Shown one piece after another: positions 6,506-12,218 of a DNA stretch of 12,218 nt (position 1 is the first letter of the stretch; every line of letters starts with the position of its first letter). The position numbers and the translations under genes are program-made. The notes under the pieces were generated by a model that had not been told where the DNA came from, did not search any database, and saw only the letters and a program-made list of their open reading frames with translations. The stretch is from contig JAGCTK010000162.1 of the NCBI GenBank assembly GCA_017963715.1, forward strand, positions 1-12,218. Direction: 5' to 3'. The DNA comes from Alphaproteobacteria bacterium (lineage in GTDB: Bacteria > Pseudomonadota > Alphaproteobacteria > RF32 > CAG-239).

Positions 6506-7497
6506 GGTGCAAGCCTTGTTAAAAATCCGTCCGAACATGCTAAAACGGCGCGCATAATTTCATCGTTGCTGTCGGTTCGTTTTAAATAATCAAAGGTTTG
6601 CAAAAACGCGTAAACGTTGTTGGAAAAAAATGTGCTGGCACAAAAGGGGAGTTTGCGCTCAAAATATTTGTCTTTAATCAAAATAATATCTGTCCGCTCA
6701 AGATTGTCTTCGATATTGCCGCCTGCCAAATCAATCAAAACGGCAGGAGGGGGAAGTTTTTGCATATCTTTTTTGGTAATAAGAACGGGCGGTTTTTGCC
6801 CGATGACCTGTGCCGCGGTGATGATGATATCGGTATTTGAAAGTTCGGATGTAAAATCTTGAATAAATTTGCCGCCGACGGATTCTATTTCGATTTTGCT
6901 TGACGCGCGAATATCCGTTGCGATGATATTCGTGCCGGCTCTTTTCAAAACAGATATGGCCTGCAAACCGGCAACACCGGCCCCGATGATAAGTGCTTTT
7001 GCCGCAAATAAATTGCCGGCTGCGGTCATCAACAAAGGTGCATTTTTTTTGAGCAGACTTAAAGCATCGGTTGCGGCTTTGTAACCTGCAATGAGAGATT
7101 GCGACGATAAAATATCCATGCTTTGTGCTCGTGAAATGCGCGGCATTTTGCCTAAATCAATGACGCCGATATCGCTTGAAACCAAATCTTTCATATCGGC
7201 TTTGTCATCAAATGAAGTCAGATTGCAAACAAGCCATTGTCCTTTTTTAAAAGAGTGCACATCCGATTTTTTGGGCGGAACGACAGATAAAATAATATCG
7301 GCCGTCAAAACGGCGGCTCTGTCGGTCAGTAGAGCGCCTTTTTTGGTATAATCTTCGTCGGTAAAAGATGACAGAATACCTAAGCCGTGTTCGGCCAAAA
7401 CCTGATGACCGTCTTTGATGATTTTTCCTGTTGTGTCAGGGGTGGCGGCAACGCGTGTTTCGCCTCGCAGACAATTGTTGACAATGCCTATTTTCAT
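6502..7497 (-). CDS. pntAA: NAD(P) transhydrogenase subunit alpha part 1 (NAD-binding domain I), lacking the mobile loop
   Basis: Peripheral cytoplasmic subunit that binds NAD(H) and passes hydride to NADP+ on PntB. It has 331 residues, against about 384 in R. rubrum. The N-terminal motif RGETRVAATPD is at 11-21. The RQD loop (MPRISRAQSMDILSSQ, 118-133) keeps the Arg, Gln and Asp that correspond to R. rubrum R127, Q132 and D135 (here 120, 125, 128). The Rossmann motif is GAGVAG (172-177), with Asp195 after the second strand. After GGKFI (208-212), about 35 residues that include the mobile loop (GGYAKEMGEEF in R. rubrum) are replaced by a short linker leading to TDIIITAA. The C-terminal part is also divergent. 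The ATG at 7497 fits the family start (MKIGIV); an upstream GTG at 7527 was not used. Confidence 0.92.
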   Translation of the reverse strand: MKIGIVNNCLRGETRVAATPDTTGKIIKDGHQVLAEHGLGILSSFTDEDYTKKGALLTDRAAVLTADIILSVVPPKKSDVHSFKKGQWLVCNLTSFDDKADMKDLVSSDIGVIDLGKMPRISRAQSMDILSSQSLIAGYKAATDALSLLKKNAPLLMTAAGNLFAAKALIIGAGVAGLQAISVLKRAGTNIIATDIRASSKIEIESVGGKFIQDFTSELSNTDIIITAAQVIGQKPPVLITKKDMQKLPPPAVLIDLAGGNIEDNLERTDIILIKDKYFERKLPFCASTFFSNNVYAFLQTFDYLKRTDSNDEIMRAVLACSDGFLTRLAP

Positions 7498-7532
7498 ATT
7501 TTTTCGCTTTAATACGTTTTTGGACACACGTT

Positions 7533-7560
7533 GATATAATCGCTGAATGCGATAAATAAA
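7533..7560 (-). promoter_or_regulatory. Candidate promoter for pntAA-pntAB-pntB
   Basis: On the minus strand TTTATT (7560-7555), a 16-nt spacer and TATATC (7538-7533) lie 36 nt upstream of the pntAA ATG. Both hexamers are weak matches. A 5-bp inverted repeat (7539-7543 with 7549-7553) fills the spacer. The alternative is that pnt is transcribed by read-through from the pilus operon, since no clear terminator follows the pilin gene. Confidence 0.35.
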
Positions 7561-7570
7561 CGTGACACGT
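7560..7570. promoter_or_regulatory. Palindrome ACGTG-A-CACGT, possible operator upstream of pnt
   Basis: An 11-bp perfect inverted repeat with a single central base abuts the proposed -35 element. A further ACGTGT half-site occurs about 35 bp closer to the gene on the minus strand. The position would suit an activator or repressor site, but no regulator is known from the sequence. Confidence 0.3.
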
Positions 7571-7588
7571 CAGAAAAAAATGAAAATT

Positions 7589-8149
7589 TTATTCAAAAAT
7601 CAATACAAGCGTGTTTCTGGCACGACACAAAGTGTCGGCCTTGTCTTTTGAAACCGGCAAAGAAAGTTCGCCGCCGTAAGTTAAATCATAAGTATTGTCA
7701 TTGATGAGCTTGATGGCATTTAAGCCGGAAGTTGCATCAAAATCGGAAGATAACAATGTCAGGCATTTGCGGCGATCAATGTTTTTGTATGTGATGACAA
7801 AATGCGTATCGCCGGCAATGGTCGAATGTCCTTGCTCGTCCCGACCGATTAAAATTTCACTTTGAAAACGACTGAAAATTTTGTTCTGTCTTATCAAAGA
7901 AGGCTCGAGTAATGTATGCTCAATGAGATAGGTATTATTTAAGCCGCGATAATCAGGTTTGGCTTGAAAAGCGGTACGTATCGTGCGACTGATGTCTAAG
8001 GCCTCGGTGGTTAAATTGTGTTGTTCGGAAGATTTTCCAAGCATATAAACCATCAAAATCACGATAAAGACACTCAACACGCAAGCGACAACGGCACCGT
8101 TTAATCGATGCCCGCAAATTGTCACTTTTTTGAAAAACAAGTCTTTCAT
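7589..8149 (-). CDS. pilS: PilS-like type IVb pilin
   Basis: Probable pilus subunit. From the ATG at 8149 the protein has 186 residues: a short basic leader (1-17), one membrane helix (about 18-38), and a globular domain that fits the PilS pilin family. Matching features are the YRGLNNTYLIEHTLLEPSLI segment (68-86, quoted in part as a landmark), Cys129 within RRKCLTLL, and a C-terminal DKADTLCRARNTLVLIF segment with Cys175. Cys129 and Cys175 would form the usual disulfide. No clear prepilin peptidase site is visible, and there is no Glu at +5 of the helix as typical pilins have. It may therefore be a minor or atypical subunit. The ATG is 4 nt after the stop of the PilR C-terminal fragment; an upstream TTG (8215) would run through that fragment and was rejected. 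Confidence 0.65.
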   Translation of the reverse strand: MKDLFFKKVTICGHRLNGAVVACVLSVFIVILMVYMLGKSSEQHNLTTEALDISRTIRTAFQAKPDYRGLNNTYLIEHTLLEPSLIRQNKIFSRFQSEILIGRDEQGHSTIAGDTHFVITYKNIDRRKCLTLLSSDFDATSGLNAIKLINDNTYDLTYGGELSLPVSKDKADTLCRARNTLVLIFE

Positions 8150-8153
8150 GTGT

Positions 8154-8246
8154 TTAACCCATGGCAGAGGTAATTTGATCTTGCATATCAAACACGCCGA
8201 ACACAGCCCAAGCAATAATCGCCGCCACGGTTAAAATGGCAACCAT
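8154..8246 (-). pseudogene. pilR: Out-of-frame third membrane helix of PilR (30-codon ORF)
   Basis: This ORF encodes MVAILTVAAIIAWAVFG followed by VFDMQDQITSAMG. It is one hydrophobic helix with a short polar tail, matching the C-terminal transmembrane segment that GspF/PilC/PilR proteins carry. It lies in the -1 frame relative to PilR, whose own frame stops at 8249. The fragment's frame is open back to 8270, so adding one base in the A4 run of the minus strand (8262-8265) joins the two as EQKAEILNMVAIL. The ATG at 8246 is 2 nt after the PilR stop, so independent translation by reinitiation is also possible. No strong Shine-Dalgarno sequence is seen. Confidence 0.7.
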
Positions 8247-8248
8247 GT

Positions 8249-9271
8249 TCAAAATTTCGGCTTTTGCTCAATCATATAAACGGACTCTTCAAGCCAGTTG
8301 TTGGCCAAATTTTCCAAAGCCTCTTCAAAGTTATCAAGTTCGGCATAAATTTTGAGGTCGGCGATAATCTCTTTATCCGGAAATTGATGGCCGGCTTTAC
8401 TTAAAGCCTGTCCCAAGTTATCACCGTTTTTAATAAATTTTAAAGCACCGTCGATACGCTCGATTAAATAACGGCTGGCATCACGCTTTAAGGACTGCAT
8501 GGCGACGCTGACCGGCACACCACCCTTGACCAAAGCAGACAGTGCCAACAGCCATGTAATACCGACAAAGATTTTATATAATGACCATGGTGGAATTTTA
8601 TCAAATTTTGTTCTGAGAGATCCCGTCCACACACTGATGGTGGAATAGATAATCAAGGCCACAATCGGAAAAATGGAAAAGGCCAATAACCAATTCTTTT
8701 GAACCCATTCGGACAAATCAACAAGGGTTTTACCTGTACCCGTCCAGTGCAAACCCGGAACGGCCTCTAACATCGGCGGCACCATATACACACCGATTGC
8801 CCAAATAATCAAAACGGACATCATAAACAGAAACGACGGATACGCAATAGCGCTGACAATCGGCCGGATCATTTTGGTCGAACCTTCGGAAACTTTAATC
8901 AAATTAAGCAAAGCATTTTCAAGGTTTGACACGTCACCGACAGAGAGCATCAAACGTTCACGATCGGGCGCCCAACCTTTGAGGGCATCCGAAAACGGCA
9001 AACCGTTTTGAAGCGCACGTCCCCAACTGGCCATTGCCAAAGCCATCGGTTCCCCGGGGTTTTTGCCGCCGTTGGTCAGACCATCATGGAGCATATCCAA
9101 AGCATCCATCAAAGAAAATCGGTTGCGAAGCAAAGAAGCTAATTTACGATAAATTTTCAAACGATTGGAGTTGGACATATTGCAAATAATCTTGGCATAC
9201 CACACTTCAATCGAGCCCAATGAACTGATGGCTTGATTAAAACGACTTCTATGTTCTGAAACTTCTGGCAT
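8249..9271 (-). CDS. pilR: PilR-like type IVb pilus inner-membrane platform protein, C-terminus frameshifted
   Basis: GspF/PilC-family protein that anchors the assembly ATPase at the inner membrane. From the ATG at 9271 it has 340 residues: a cytoplasmic helical domain (about 37-135), two membrane helices (about 143-168 and 193-215), and a second cytoplasmic domain (about 230-330) with ALVKGGVPVSVAM (246-258) and NFEEALENLANNWLEE (314-329). The family's third, C-terminal helix is missing here and is found in the -1 frame immediately downstream. The restored protein would be 372 residues, normal for the family. The ATG lies 11 nt after the PilQ stop, with AGGAAG overlapping that TAG. A GTG at 9319 upstream and an ATG at 9178 are alternative starts; homology to the fold begins at about residue 37. 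Confidence 0.87.
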   Translation of the reverse strand: MPEVSEHRSRFNQAISSLGSIEVWYAKIICNMSNSNRLKIYRKLASLLRNRFSLMDALDMLHDGLTNGGKNPGEPMALAMASWGRALQNGLPFSDALKGWAPDRERLMLSVGDVSNLENALLNLIKVSEGSTKMIRPIVSAIAYPSFLFMMSVLIIWAIGVYMVPPMLEAVPGLHWTGTGKTLVDLSEWVQKNWLLAFSIFPIVALIIYSTISVWTGSLRTKFDKIPPWSLYKIFVGITWLLALSALVKGGVPVSVAMQSLKRDASRYLIERIDGALKFIKNGDNLGQALSKAGHQFPDKEIIADLKIYAELDNFEEALENLANNWLEESVYMIEQKPKF

Positions 9272-9282
9272 TTCTTTTCTTC

Positions 9283-10950
9283 CTAATAAATCGGACGTTG
9301 ATCGAGTAAGCCGCACCACCGCTCAAGCTCATCCAAATCGATATTGCCTTTGAGCATACGTTCAATAGCGGCATCACGCAAAGTTCTTCCGTCAAGTTCA
9401 CTGATCCAATAGTCAATGGCACGTTTGGTGTCGCCGTTGATCATCAGTTGTAAAAACATAGCATCCGGCAAGATAATTTCCGGCACGCTCATACGTCCGA
9501 CAAAGCCTTGTCCGGCACAATATTTGCATCCCGGTCCTCTGACATAGGTATTTTCGATACCGTAGTCACCCAATGCTATTCTTAAGCGGTTAAATGACAA
9601 ATCGTGAGGATCTTTTTCGCGTACTTTGACGGACTGTCTGCAGTGCGGGCATAAGCGTCTGAACAAACGTTGAGAAATCAATCCTTTAACTAATTCCGGA
9701 TCGCCCAACAAATAAGGTTGAATACCCATATCACGAAGACGCGTGACGATGGCGGGAGCAGAGTTTGCGTGCAAAGTTGTCCACACGCCGTGACCAGACA
9801 AAGCGCCTTTGAACGTCAATTCTGCCACGGATAACGAACGAATTTCACCGATCATCATAATATCAGGGTCGGAACGCAAGGCCGCGTTTAAGGCTTTTGT
9901 AAATTCTTCTTCCTTCGATTCTTCATCGGTGGCGTTGGTCACCGGCATTTGACGGGCACCCGGAATCGGATACTCCGGCGGGTCTTCCACGGTGATAAGG
10001 TTGATTTCAAAATTCTTTTCCTGCAACAGTTTAATCATATTACGTTGCAACGTTGTTGATTTACCGGAACCGGTCGGGCCTGCAATAATGTTTAAGCCCA
10101 CAGGAACGGCACGCAGACGGTAAAACAGATTTTCTTCATGATCACCGAAACCCAAGGCTCTTAAATCAGAACTGCCGTTCGGATTGTCATCGGCATACAA
10201 CAGACGCATAACCAGGTATTGCGAACCAAATGCAATCGGGTTGAACTGAAGACGTATAGCGAGCACGTTGTGCGGCAACATTAATTTGCCGTTTGAACCG
10301 CGCAAAGGTGTTTCACCTAATTTTTGCGCACCTTGAAATTCGTTTTGTGCATAGTTTGAATCGGAAATATCTGCAGATGCAAATGCGGCACGAACAAACG
10401 CCTCGCCCCATTCTTTATTGTATTCCATTTGTCGGACCATCATACCGTTGATGCGAAACATCACACTTGTGGCTTCGGCAACAACAACGTGGACATCGGA
10501 CACTTTTTGCATGGCAGCACGCGATACAATATTGATAAAGTCAATTTGTACCTGCATTTGCTCAAGTTCATTGGCTTCGACTTTGACAAAGCCGACACCA
10601 CGTTCAGCATACGCATAAATGGCGTTAAGTTCGTTCTGGCTGACATATTGCGGCGGATGAATAAGCATCTTACGCCGTTTGATGGTCTTTTCAAAGTTGT
10701 AGACCAAACCATCAAACTTGTGGTCTTCGGAAACAAAATAGGTACCGTCCGAAAACAGCGCAAGCAAACGACGCGTTTCGTCAGTCACATTCAGTTTTGA
10801 ATCATGGGCCGTAAGCAAAGTATTGCCGTTAGCAAACAAAACTTCAAGAAGATTTTTTTGTTCTACCGGCTCAACTGCTTCTGCCGCAAGATAAGAATTT
10901 GTCTGTTCTTCCGGTTGGTCCTGTGTATTCTCTTTGAGAGCCTCAGCCAT
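9283..10950 (-). CDS. pilQ: PilQ-like type IVb pilus assembly ATPase
   Basis: Cytoplasmic hexameric ATPase of the GspE/PilB superfamily that powers pilus assembly. It has 555 residues. The N-terminal 130 residues are variable, then SDVHVVV (151-157) opens the ATPase N-domain. Walker A is GPTGSGKS (291-298), the Asp box VEDPPEYPIPGARQ (321-334), Walker B DPDIMMIGEIR (361-371) and the His box GHGVWTTLHANSA (387-399). A zinc-binding tetracysteine motif (CPHC 434-437 and CKYC 475-478) is typical of assembly rather than retraction ATPases. All catalytic motifs are intact. The stop is TAG. The ATG follows the PilP-like stop by 34 nt with only a weak AGG upstream, so translation may depend on the upstream gene. 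Confidence 0.95.
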   Translation of the reverse strand: MAEALKENTQDQPEEQTNSYLAAEAVEPVEQKNLLEVLFANGNTLLTAHDSKLNVTDETRRLLALFSDGTYFVSEDHKFDGLVYNFEKTIKRRKMLIHPPQYVSQNELNAIYAYAERGVGFVKVEANELEQMQVQIDFINIVSRAAMQKVSDVHVVVAEATSVMFRINGMMVRQMEYNKEWGEAFVRAAFASADISDSNYAQNEFQGAQKLGETPLRGSNGKLMLPHNVLAIRLQFNPIAFGSQYLVMRLLYADDNPNGSSDLRALGFGDHEENLFYRLRAVPVGLNIIAGPTGSGKSTTLQRNMIKLLQEKNFEINLITVEDPPEYPIPGARQMPVTNATDEESKEEEFTKALNAALRSDPDIMMIGEIRSLSVAELTFKGALSGHGVWTTLHANSAPAIVTRLRDMGIQPYLLGDPELVKGLISQRLFRRLCPHCRQSVKVREKDPHDLSFNRLRIALGDYGIENTYVRGPGCKYCAGQGFVGRMSVPEIILPDAMFLQLMINGDTKRAIDYWISELDGRTLRDAAIERMLKGNIDLDELERWCGLLDQRPIY

Positions 10951-10984
10951 TTTTTTTGCCTAATGATTCAAATTAATACCGCTA

Positions 10985-11923
10985 TTACTTTACAAACATA
11001 GAATCTACAACGGACGGAACGGAATTCTCACGCACTAAATCGACACCACCGGCGCCCTTCGGCCCGCTGAATTCACCTGTACCGTTAATATTGTTCGGTT
11101 CGGTTTCCAAAGCAGATGTTGATGTGTAAAGAAAGTCTTTTAATCCGTTACGGTCAAATTGGACGTAATTAGGTGTAATTTCTTCAATCACGTGACCGGT
11201 TTGTAAAACGGTTCCGACTTTTGCCATAAATGAATCGCCGGCTTTGTTGATGAGTTTTACAAACAACTCACCGCCCTGTCCCGTAATATCCATAATGGCA
11301 TATTCTTTTGCCACATTAATAGGCTTAATAAAAGCATCTGCCGATGATGAAAGAGAACCGTCAGCTGCGGTACCGCCTTCCGAAAACGGATTCTGCCCGC
11401 CTTTACGCGCAGCCTCAGCATCCGCTTCAATACGCTTTTTGAGCTGTGCGTTTTGTGCGGTCAAGCTCGCAACAATACGCGTGTGATTGGCTTGAGCCGT
11501 TTCGGCTTGTGCTTTCAACTCGGATGTCTCTGAAAAGACTCTATCCAAATCTTCTTTGTAAGCCGTACGCAACTTTTGGTTGGTATCTTTCAAATTGGCA
11601 ATTTCGTCAAGCAATTTACCGTTTTGTTCAATCCAAAGCTGTTTTTGTTCAAGCATGGAATTCATATAAGCGGTCAAAGCTTTACGCTGTTTGACTTTTT
11701 CAAGTTCAATTTCTTTTTGTTTTAATTGAACTTGTTCTCTGATCACTTTTGCCTCTTGTTCTTTTTCCCATTCGGCTGCTTGTCTTTTTTTAGCTTCTTC
11801 CATTGCCACTTTTTCCTGCTCGGCACGTTCGCGGACGGCTTTGGCCGCTTCAACCTCATTCAAGATTTTTTCACGTTTGAGCTCTAATGTAAGCAAAGTT
11901 GTTTGCTTTTCAATGTCTGACAT
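10985..11923 (-). CDS. pilP: PilP-like protein with a long N-terminal coiled coil
   Basis: Probable alignment or periplasmic component of the type IVb pilus. From the ATG at 11923 it has 312 residues. Residues about 4-172 are a heptad-rich, Glu/Lys/Gln-rich coiled coil. A Gly/Ser/Ala linker (174-196) is followed by a domain at about 203-268 that matches PilP in pattern: an initial strand ending in MDITGQGGEL, then GTVLQTGHVIEEITPNYVQF. The tail is Pro/Gly-rich. PilP proteins normally start with a signal peptide and are about 150-200 residues; none is present here. No good Shine-Dalgarno sequence precedes the ATG. The frame stays open for 21 further codons upstream, back to the TAG that ends the proline-rich ORF, so the true protein may be longer. 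Confidence 0.68.
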   Translation of the reverse strand: MSDIEKQTTLLTLELKREKILNEVEAAKAVRERAEQEKVAMEEAKKRQAAEWEKEQEAKVIREQVQLKQKEIELEKVKQRKALTAYMNSMLEQKQLWIEQNGKLLDEIANLKDTNQKLRTAYKEDLDRVFSETSELKAQAETAQANHTRIVASLTAQNAQLKKRIEADAEAARKGGQNPFSEGGTAADGSLSSSADAFIKPINVAKEYAIMDITGQGGELFVKLINKAGDSFMAKVGTVLQTGHVIEEITPNYVQFDRNGLKDFLYTSTSALETEPNNINGTGEFSGPKGAGGVDLVRENSVPSVVDSMFVK

Positions 11924-11986
11924 TTTATTGAACAGTTCATTGTTGGTTTGAGCTAAAATGGCATCACCGAATTTAGGCTCTAAAGT

Positions 11987-12218
11987 CTAATTCCCCGAAG
12001 ACTTATGCGATCTGGGTGAAGGTTTGGGATTTGATCTTTGAGGAGCATTTTGAGCACCTTCTTCCGTACGTTTTTTAAGTGCAGGACGAGGGTTGGTATT
12101 ATTGACAGGTGCATTGACCTGTGCCGGTTTGGCAGGCGCAGACGGCGCGGCGACCGGTAACGGTGCCTCAGCCTTCGGAGCGCCCATATCATTTACAATA
12201 TTTTCCTTAGAAGGTGCA
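11987..12218 (-). CDS. C-terminal part of a proline/alanine-rich protein (runs off the right edge)
   Basis: The last 76 codons of a gene that begins beyond the window. The visible sequence is a low-complexity Pro/Ala/Lys/Asn-rich tail (PLPVAAPSAPAKPAQ, then basic PALKKRTEEG and PKPSPRSHKSSGN), ending in TAG at 11989-11987. It has no recognisable domain. It lies directly upstream of the PilP-like gene in the same reading frame; the next 21 codons after the TAG are open and look like coding sequence leading into the coiled coil. It is either the tail of a separate gene (a PilO-type pilus protein would fit the R64 gene order) or the N-terminal part of one longer PilP-containing protein split by an amber codon. 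Confidence 0.7.
   Translation of the reverse strand, partial: APSKENIVNDMGAPKAEAPLPVAAPSAPAKPAQVNAPVNNTNPRPALKKRTEEGAQNAPQRSNPKPSPRSHKSSGN

Noticed and set aside
7571..7588. Terminator after the pilin gene
   Set aside because: There is a T-rich stretch after the stop on the minus strand but no preceding stem, so an intrinsic terminator is not supported.
7589..8215. A longer pilin ORF starting at the TTG at 8215
   Set aside because: The extra 22 codons overlap the PilR C-terminal helix in another frame. The ATG at 8149 lies 4 nt after that helix's stop and gives a sensible basic leader plus membrane helix.
8249..8270. Programmed -1 frameshifting site in pilR
   Set aside because: The sequence has only an A4 run (GCAAAAG) and not a proper X XXY YYZ heptamer; no obvious stimulatory hairpin was seen downstream. 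A mutation or sequence error, or a split gene, is simpler.
10429..10800. A 123-codon open frame on the plus strand
   Set aside because: It is antisense to the N-terminal half of PilQ, which is an unambiguous gene; no independent coding signal is seen.
9283..11989. Genome-wide recoding of TAG as a sense codon
   Set aside because: PilQ ends with TAG (9285-9283) at the expected place, just before the PilR start, so TAG acts as a normal stop here. Local read-through at 11987 cannot be excluded.
1..12218. tRNA, rRNA, CRISPR arrays, insertion sequences or phage genes
   Set aside because: No cloverleaf-like sequence, regularly spaced repeats, transposase or terminal inverted repeats were seen; the long gene-free gaps are all under 150 bases.

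Overview
All genes recognised here lie on the minus strand, so transcription runs from high to low coordinates. The window holds two blocks of type IVb pilus genes (the kind found on IncI plasmid R64 and in bundle-forming/toxin-coregulated pili), separated by a housekeeping block. Base composition is moderate, with AT-rich intergenic regions. The transhydrogenase is split into three subunits (pntAA, pntAB, pntB), and its domain I resembles that of Rhodospirillum rubrum as I recall that sequence. This suggests an alphaproteobacterium, possibly a host-associated lineage; the assignment is an inference.

Right block (12218 down to 7589): the proline-rich C-terminal end of an unidentified gene, a PilP-like protein with a long coiled coil, the PilQ assembly ATPase, the PilR inner-membrane platform protein, and a PilS-like type IVb pilin. 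Two apparent lesions occur here. The third membrane helix of PilR is in the -1 frame and is reached only by a one-base frame correction. The proline-rich ORF and the PilP-like ORF are in the same reading frame and separated only by a TAG codon.

Middle block (7570 to 3811): a probable promoter region with inverted repeats, then pntAA-pntAB-pntB, overlapping at ATGA and TGATG junctions and encoding the proton-translocating NAD(P) transhydrogenase. A separately promoted, divergent GalU-family sugar-1-phosphate nucleotidyltransferase follows, with a hairpin and T-run after it. PntAA has lost the segment that forms the mobile NAD-site loop in known enzymes.

Left block (3808 to 1): its own promoter, a 573-residue very acidic, mostly disordered protein of unknown function, then a second promoter, a 172-residue unknown protein translationally coupled (ATGA) to a short PilN-like secretin lipoprotein, and the start of another proline-rich gene that leaves the window.

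Inferred physiology: PilQ powers, PilR anchors, PilP aligns, the PilN-like secretin is the outer-membrane pore, and PilS is a pilus subunit. The acidic and 172-residue proteins are candidate lineage-specific accessory factors. The transhydrogenase supplies NADPH from the proton gradient, and the GalU-like enzyme probably supplies a nucleotide sugar for envelope polymers. No RNA gene, CRISPR array, transposon or phage gene was seen.
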